Positions 37,783 through 41,189 of a stretch of 41,189 bases of DNA are shown one piece after another; the first letter of the stretch is position 1; each line of letters begins with the position of its first letter. Under the pieces are notes generated by a model. That model made no database searches. It worked only from the letters and a program-made list of their open reading frames with translations, and had not been told where the DNA came from. The position numbers and the translations under genes were made by a program. Source of the DNA: Pseudonocardia bannensis (GTDB taxonomy: Bacteria > Actinomycetota > Actinomycetes > Mycobacteriales > Pseudonocardiaceae); the NCBI RefSeq assembly GCF_012911875.1, contig NZ_JAAXKZ010000047.1:1-41189 (forward strand), written 5' to 3'.

Positions 37783-38060
37783 GCGGGGCGCGATCGGGGT
37801 GGGGTGTGAACTCGTCGTTCGGTGAGATCAAGGCGGTGCTGGCCGACGTGGCCGAGCAGACGCACAGCGCGTACCAGCACGCGGGTGTCGCCCGCTCCCG
37901 GCTCGCCGACGCCGCGGCCGTGCTCGCCGAGCTCGGCGAACAGCACTCCGAGCCGCTCGTGCCGGCGGAGCTGAGCCGGGCCGTCGCCGAGCTCGAGAAC
38001 GGCCTGCGGCTGATCGCCGCCGCGGCGACCGTCGTGGCCGACATCGACGCCCGGCTGTAG
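37779..38060 (+). CDS. Second WXG100-sized helical protein of the cassette
   Basis: This protein of up to 93 aa (or 84 if GTG 37806 is used) again looks like two helices, broken at HSEPLVPAE. The first helix is FGEIKAVLADVAEQTHSAYQHAG; the second, rich in Leu/Ala, runs to the end. It has no Cys, no signal and no WXG. The GTG 37779 start overlaps the upstream stop by 4 bp, favouring the longer form, and the ATPase starts 7 bp after its stop. It probably pairs with the 86-aa protein, but this is unproven. Confidence 0.78.
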   Translation: MSGARSGWGVNSSFGEIKAVLADVAEQTHSAYQHAGVARSRLADAAAVLAELGEQHSEPLVPAELSRAVAELENGLRLIAAAATVVADIDARL

Positions 38061-38067
38061 GCGCGGG

Positions 38068-40824
38068 GTGGTGGCACGGCGGGCCGGGCGGCGCGAGCGC
38101 ATCACCGCGGCCTTCGAGGATTTCGTGCGGGCCGTCGGGGCGGCTCTGGGTGCCGCGAGCCGGCTGCGGGGGGCCGCGGTCCGCGCGCACGCCGAGGCCA
38201 TGTTCGAGATGTGGCTGCGCTCGGAAGGCCTGGACGCCGCCCGGGCGGACGCCGGGCTGCGCAACGGGCTGAGCAACCCGGCGCTGGCCGGCGCCGTCGC
38301 CGGGGTCGAGGCCGACCGGACGGCAGCCTTCGAGGGCTGGCTGGCGACCGGGCCGGACCGGCTGGCCGCGCTGCTCGAGCAGGCCGCGCCCGACGCGGCC
38401 GGCCTCGAGCCCGAGCGGTGGCTGGGCCAGGCCGGCAAGGTCGACGGGGCGGGACCGGTCCCCGAGCTGTGGCGGATCGGGTCGGCCCGCATCGGCCAGC
38501 ACGACGAGGGCTTCGGGGTCGGCGTCCCGCTGCTCGACGAGTCGCACCTGCAGATCAGCTCGACCCCGGGCACCCGCGCGCAGGCCGAGTCGCTGGTCGA
38601 ATCGCTGCTGATGCGCGTCGTCTCCTACTTCCGGCCGGGCATGGTCGCGGTGCACGTGTGGGACGTCGGCCAGTTCACCGGCTCGATGCCGGGGCTGTAC
38701 CCGCTGACCCGGACGGGTCTGCTCACCGTGCACGACCCGGGACGGCTGCCGCAGCTGCTCGAGGAGCTGTCCGACCGGATCCGCCGGGTGCACACCCGGG
38801 TTCTCGTCGACGGCCACCCGTCGCTGCGGGCGCTGGCCGAGGCGACCGGCGCGCGCACCGAGCCGTGGATCGTGGTGGTGCTGGCCGGCAACCGGTCCGC
38901 GTTGTCGGAGGACGACCATCGGCAGCTGCAGCGGGTGGCCCGCGGCGGACCGGCCTGCGGGATCCAACTGGTGCTGCTCGACGTGCCGATGACGGTCAGC
39001 GCGCCCGTCGAGACGGTCAAGCTGAGGGAGACGGAGGCGGGCACGCCGTACGCGGTGTCGTCCATGACCGGGCCGTACGCGACGGTCACCCCCGACCCGC
39101 CGCTCCCGCGCGACGAGGTCACGCGGGCCTGTCACGCGATCTCCGACGAGCACGAGCACTGGCGCAGCCGGATCGGGGCGTTCGCCGACCTGCTCCCCGC
39201 GGCGGGCCAGTGGGGCCGGTCGACCTCGGTGAGCGGGATCCACGTCCCGGTGGGTTTCGCCGAGGGGCTGCCGGTGCAGATCGCGCTCGACGACGCCTCT
39301 CCGCACGCCCTCATCGGCGGTCCGAGCGGCTCGGGCAAGACCAACCTGCTGCTCACCATGATCAGCTCCATGGCTGCCCGGTACGACCCCGACGAGCTGG
39401 AGCTGTACCTGCTCGACTTCAAGGAGGGCGTGTCCTTCGCGCAGTTCGCGCCCGGTCGCCGGGACCGCACGTGGTTGCCGCACGCCCGCCTCGTCGGCGT
39501 CAACATCAACACCGATCGTGAGTTCGGCCTGGCACTACTGCAGTTCCTCGCCGACGAGATGCGCCGGCGGGCGCAGGCGGCCAAGGCGCACGAGGTCACC
39601 AAGCTCGAAGAGCTGCGCGCGGCCGACCCGGACGGGCGGTGGCCGCGGATCGTCGCGATCGTCGACGAGTTCCAGTACCTGTTCGCCGAGCGCGACGCGG
39701 TGACGAAGGCAGCCACGACCCTGCTGGAGGACGTCGCCCGGCGCGGCCGCTCCCAGGGGATCCACCTCGTGTTCGCCAGCCAGGACGTCTCCGGCATCGA
39801 GGCGTTCTGGGGCCGCCCGGCGATCTTCGAGCAGTTCGTGCTGCGGATCGCGCTGCCACGGGCCCGCCGGGTGCTCGCCGACCTCAACGATGCGGCGCTC
39901 GACCTCCCGCGCTGGCACGCGATCGTCAACCACGAGTCGGGGATCCGGCACGGCAACGAGGTCCTCCGGGTGCCGGACGCGACGGGCAAGGGCTCGGTCG
40001 ACGAGGTGCAGCGTGCCCTGCACGAGGCCTACGCCGACGGCCGGGCCGAACCGCTGCTCTTCGACGGGTCGCGGACACCCCGGTTCGCCGACCTGCTGGC
40101 GGAGGCGGGGCTGGGAGCGGGGGAGTCGCCGCCGCGGGCATTGCTCGGACAGGTCATCGACGTCGCGGGCAGCGCGGCCACGGTCCGACTGCCGGCCGCG
40201 CCGGGCCGCAACGTCGGGGTGATCGGGTCCGGGACGGTCGACTCGGTCCGGGTGCTGGGTGCGGCGGCGGCGTCGCTGGGCGTGCAGTACCCGCCCGGAG
40301 CGGCCGACTTCGTGCTGGCGCCCCTGGTCGCCGAGGCGGCGGAGCCGGCCGAACGGCTGGCGAGCGCGCTGGCGGCGGCCGGTCACGAGACCGAGAGCGT
40401 CCGGCTCGACGGCGTCCGGGCACGTATCGAGGCGCTGGCGGCGGAGGTGAGCGCACGGCTGTCCGGAGCGCCGCGGCGTCCGGTGTTCGTGGTGCTCTAC
40501 GCCGCCGACGCCGCCGACGCGGTCCTGGAGCGGCCCGGTACCGAGGCCCTGCGTCAGGTGCTGCGGTTCGGGCCGGAGACCGACGTGCACGTGCTCGGCT
40601 GGTGGCGCAGCGCGCAGCGGCTCAAGACGGTCCTCACGATGGGCGCGTCCGCCGACGACCTCGGCGCCTGGGTGGGCCTCGACGTGCAGGGCTCCGAGCT
40701 GGGGGTGCTCGCCCCGGGGCCGCTGCTGAACTGGTCGCCGCGACCGGGGCGCGGACTGTTCTTCGACCGGGCCCAGCACGCGCGCCCGGAGGTCGTCATC
40801 GTTCCGGAGCTGGAGTCGTCATGA
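38068..40824 (+). CDS. FtsK/SpoIIIE-EccC-like ATPase with one intact and two degenerate modules
   Basis: This 918-aa protein has a helical N-terminal region (1-140) without membrane spans, then three FtsK-like modules. Module 1 (about 145-345) has SSTPGTRAQAESL where Walker A should be and no acidic Walker B (WIVVVLAGN). Module 2 (about 380-690) is intact: Walker A GGPSGSGKTNLL at 417-428, YLLDFKEGVSF, Walker B IVAIVDEFQYLF near 528-539 and a VFASQD sensor. Module 3 (about 690-918) has VGVIGSGTVDSVRV in place of a P-loop. The three-module plan resembles EccC/EssC of type VII secretion, but the membrane anchor is missing. It could move protein or DNA. Start GTG 38068; the last gene overlaps by ATGA. 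Confidence 0.85.
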   Translation: MVARRAGRRERITAAFEDFVRAVGAALGAASRLRGAAVRAHAEAMFEMWLRSEGLDAARADAGLRNGLSNPALAGAVAGVEADRTAAFEGWLATGPDRLAALLEQAAPDAAGLEPERWLGQAGKVDGAGPVPELWRIGSARIGQHDEGFGVGVPLLDESHLQISSTPGTRAQAESLVESLLMRVVSYFRPGMVAVHVWDVGQFTGSMPGLYPLTRTGLLTVHDPGRLPQLLEELSDRIRRVHTRVLVDGHPSLRALAEATGARTEPWIVVVLAGNRSALSEDDHRQLQRVARGGPACGIQLVLLDVPMTVSAPVETVKLRETEAGTPYAVSSMTGPYATVTPDPPLPRDEVTRACHAISDEHEHWRSRIGAFADLLPAAGQWGRSTSVSGIHVPVGFAEGLPVQIALDDASPHALIGGPSGSGKTNLLLTMISSMAARYDPDELELYLLDFKEGVSFAQFAPGRRDRTWLPHARLVGVNINTDREFGLALLQFLADEMRRRAQAAKAHEVTKLEELRAADPDGRWPRIVAIVDEFQYLFAERDAVTKAATTLLEDVARRGRSQGIHLVFASQDVSGIEAFWGRPAIFEQFVLRIALPRARRVLADLNDAALDLPRWHAIVNHESGIRHGNEVLRVPDATGKGSVDEVQRALHEAYADGRAEPLLFDGSRTPRFADLLAEAGLGAGESPPRALLGQVIDVAGSAATVRLPAAPGRNVGVIGSGTVDSVRVLGAAAASLGVQYPPGAADFVLAPLVAEAAEPAERLASALAAAGHETESVRLDGVRARIEALAAEVSARLSGAPRRPVFVVLYAADAADAVLERPGTEALRQVLRFGPETDVHVLGWWRSAQRLKTVLTMGASADDLGAWVGLDVQGSELGVLAPGPLLNWSPRPGRGLFFDRAQHARPEVVIVPELESS

Positions 40825-41180
40825 GCGCAGCGCGGGAGTACAAGGCGATCATCGCGGGCATCACCGCCGCGGCCGACGAGCTGCGGGAACGGGACCGGGA
40901 GCGCGCGGTGGAGCTGTCCCGCGACCTGGTCGGTCTCGACGACGCGATGGTCCGGGCGGGTGAGCGGGCGGCGATGACCCGGCTCGGGGTGCACCTGCAC
41001 TGGGAGGCCGCGCTGGAGATGCTGTGGGCGGAGTCGTGGATGACGCTGCGCCCGCTGCCGGCGCCGGACGAGCGGGTCGACCCGGCGCACATCGACGCCC
41101 TCGACGCCGCCGTCGAGCAGCGCTTCGCCGAACTGCGCGACGCCATCCGGCGGCGCGGCTTCGCCCTACGCCGCCGCTGA
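40821..41180 (+). CDS. Small helical protein, last gene of the FtsK-like cassette
   Basis: This 119-aa protein is almost wholly helical and charged (ADELRERDRERAVELSRDLVGLDD, later AVEQRFAELRDAIRRRGFALRRR). A central segment with three Trp (HLHWEAALEMLWAESWMTLRPLP) may form a binding surface. There is no signal peptide and no Cys. The ATG overlaps the ATPase stop (ATGA), so the two are made together. I do not recognise the family. A regulator, adaptor or clamp for the ATPase is inferred. The window ends 9 bp after its stop, so further cassette genes may follow. Confidence 0.8.
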   Translation: MSAAREYKAIIAGITAAADELRERDRERAVELSRDLVGLDDAMVRAGERAAMTRLGVHLHWEAALEMLWAESWMTLRPLPAPDERVDPAHIDALDAAVEQRFAELRDAIRRRGFALRRR

Positions 41181-41189
41181 GCCCCGGCC

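Noticed and set aside
38068..40824. Calling the ATPase a chromosomal FtsK DNA pump for cell division
   Set aside because: It lacks the N-terminal membrane spans and the gamma DNA-reading domain, and has two extra degenerate modules.

Overview
The window is very GC-rich and densely packed. Genes often overlap by 4 bp (ATGA or GTGA), GTG starts are common, and the hairpins at gene ends lack U-tracts. Together with a nickel superoxide dismutase and a group 1h type [NiFe] hydrogenase, this points to an actinomycete. I would guess Pseudonocardiales, but that placement is inference. I saw no tRNA, rRNA, CRISPR array or insertion sequence.

Layout. 0-5 kb: a histidine phosphatase, a His-rich cation diffusion facilitator divergent from an ArsR regulator, nickel SOD (sodN) divergent from its maturation peptidase (sodX), a lone rmlC and a malic enzyme. 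5.2-8.1 kb: a PAS/GGDEF/EAL cyclic-di-GMP protein. 8.2-11.6 kb: a four-gene OpuC-type osmoprotectant ABC transporter. 11.8 kb: a MOSC protein. 12.7-17.0 kb (+): a coupled operon of a PadR regulator, a degenerate SIS protein, a HypC variant, a GmhA-like SIS protein and hypF. 17.0-24.1 kb (-): an SDR, then an operon for the lower reductive pyrimidine pathway (uracil/xanthine permease, ureidopropionase-type amidohydrolase, class III aminotransferase, dihydropyrimidinase, LLM-class flavin/F420 oxidoreductase). 24.3-35.0 kb (-): a thirteen-gene hydrogenase operon, hhyS-hhyL-(Nfu-like)-(DUF5947-like)-(DUF6084-like)-(unknown)-(protease)-(37-aa membrane peptide)-hypC-hypD-hypE-hypA-hypB. 35.2 kb: a divergent membrane protein. 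35.9-37.2 kb (-): an Nramp-like transporter without the canonical metal motifs. 37.5-41.2 kb (+): a four-gene cassette of two short helical proteins, an FtsK/EccC-like ATPase and a third helical protein.

How the parts fit. The two hydrogenase blocks together supply a complete HypABCDEF set, an endopeptidase and both structural subunits of a high-affinity H2-oxidising enzyme. No Tat signal is visible and one proximal-cluster Cys is replaced by Asp. No gene for a CO-forming HypX-type enzyme was seen here. The paired SIS proteins and HypC variant coupled to hypF are unexplained maturation candidates. Nickel recurs across the window (sodN, the hydrogenase, a His-rich CDF exporter with its ArsR regulator). 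The pyrimidine operon separates hypF from the remaining hydrogenase genes and has no classical dihydropyrimidine dehydrogenase. The best candidate for an undescribed system is the 37.5-41.2 kb cassette: a soluble ATPase with one intact and two apparently degenerate FtsK-like modules, encoded with WXG100-sized helical partners.
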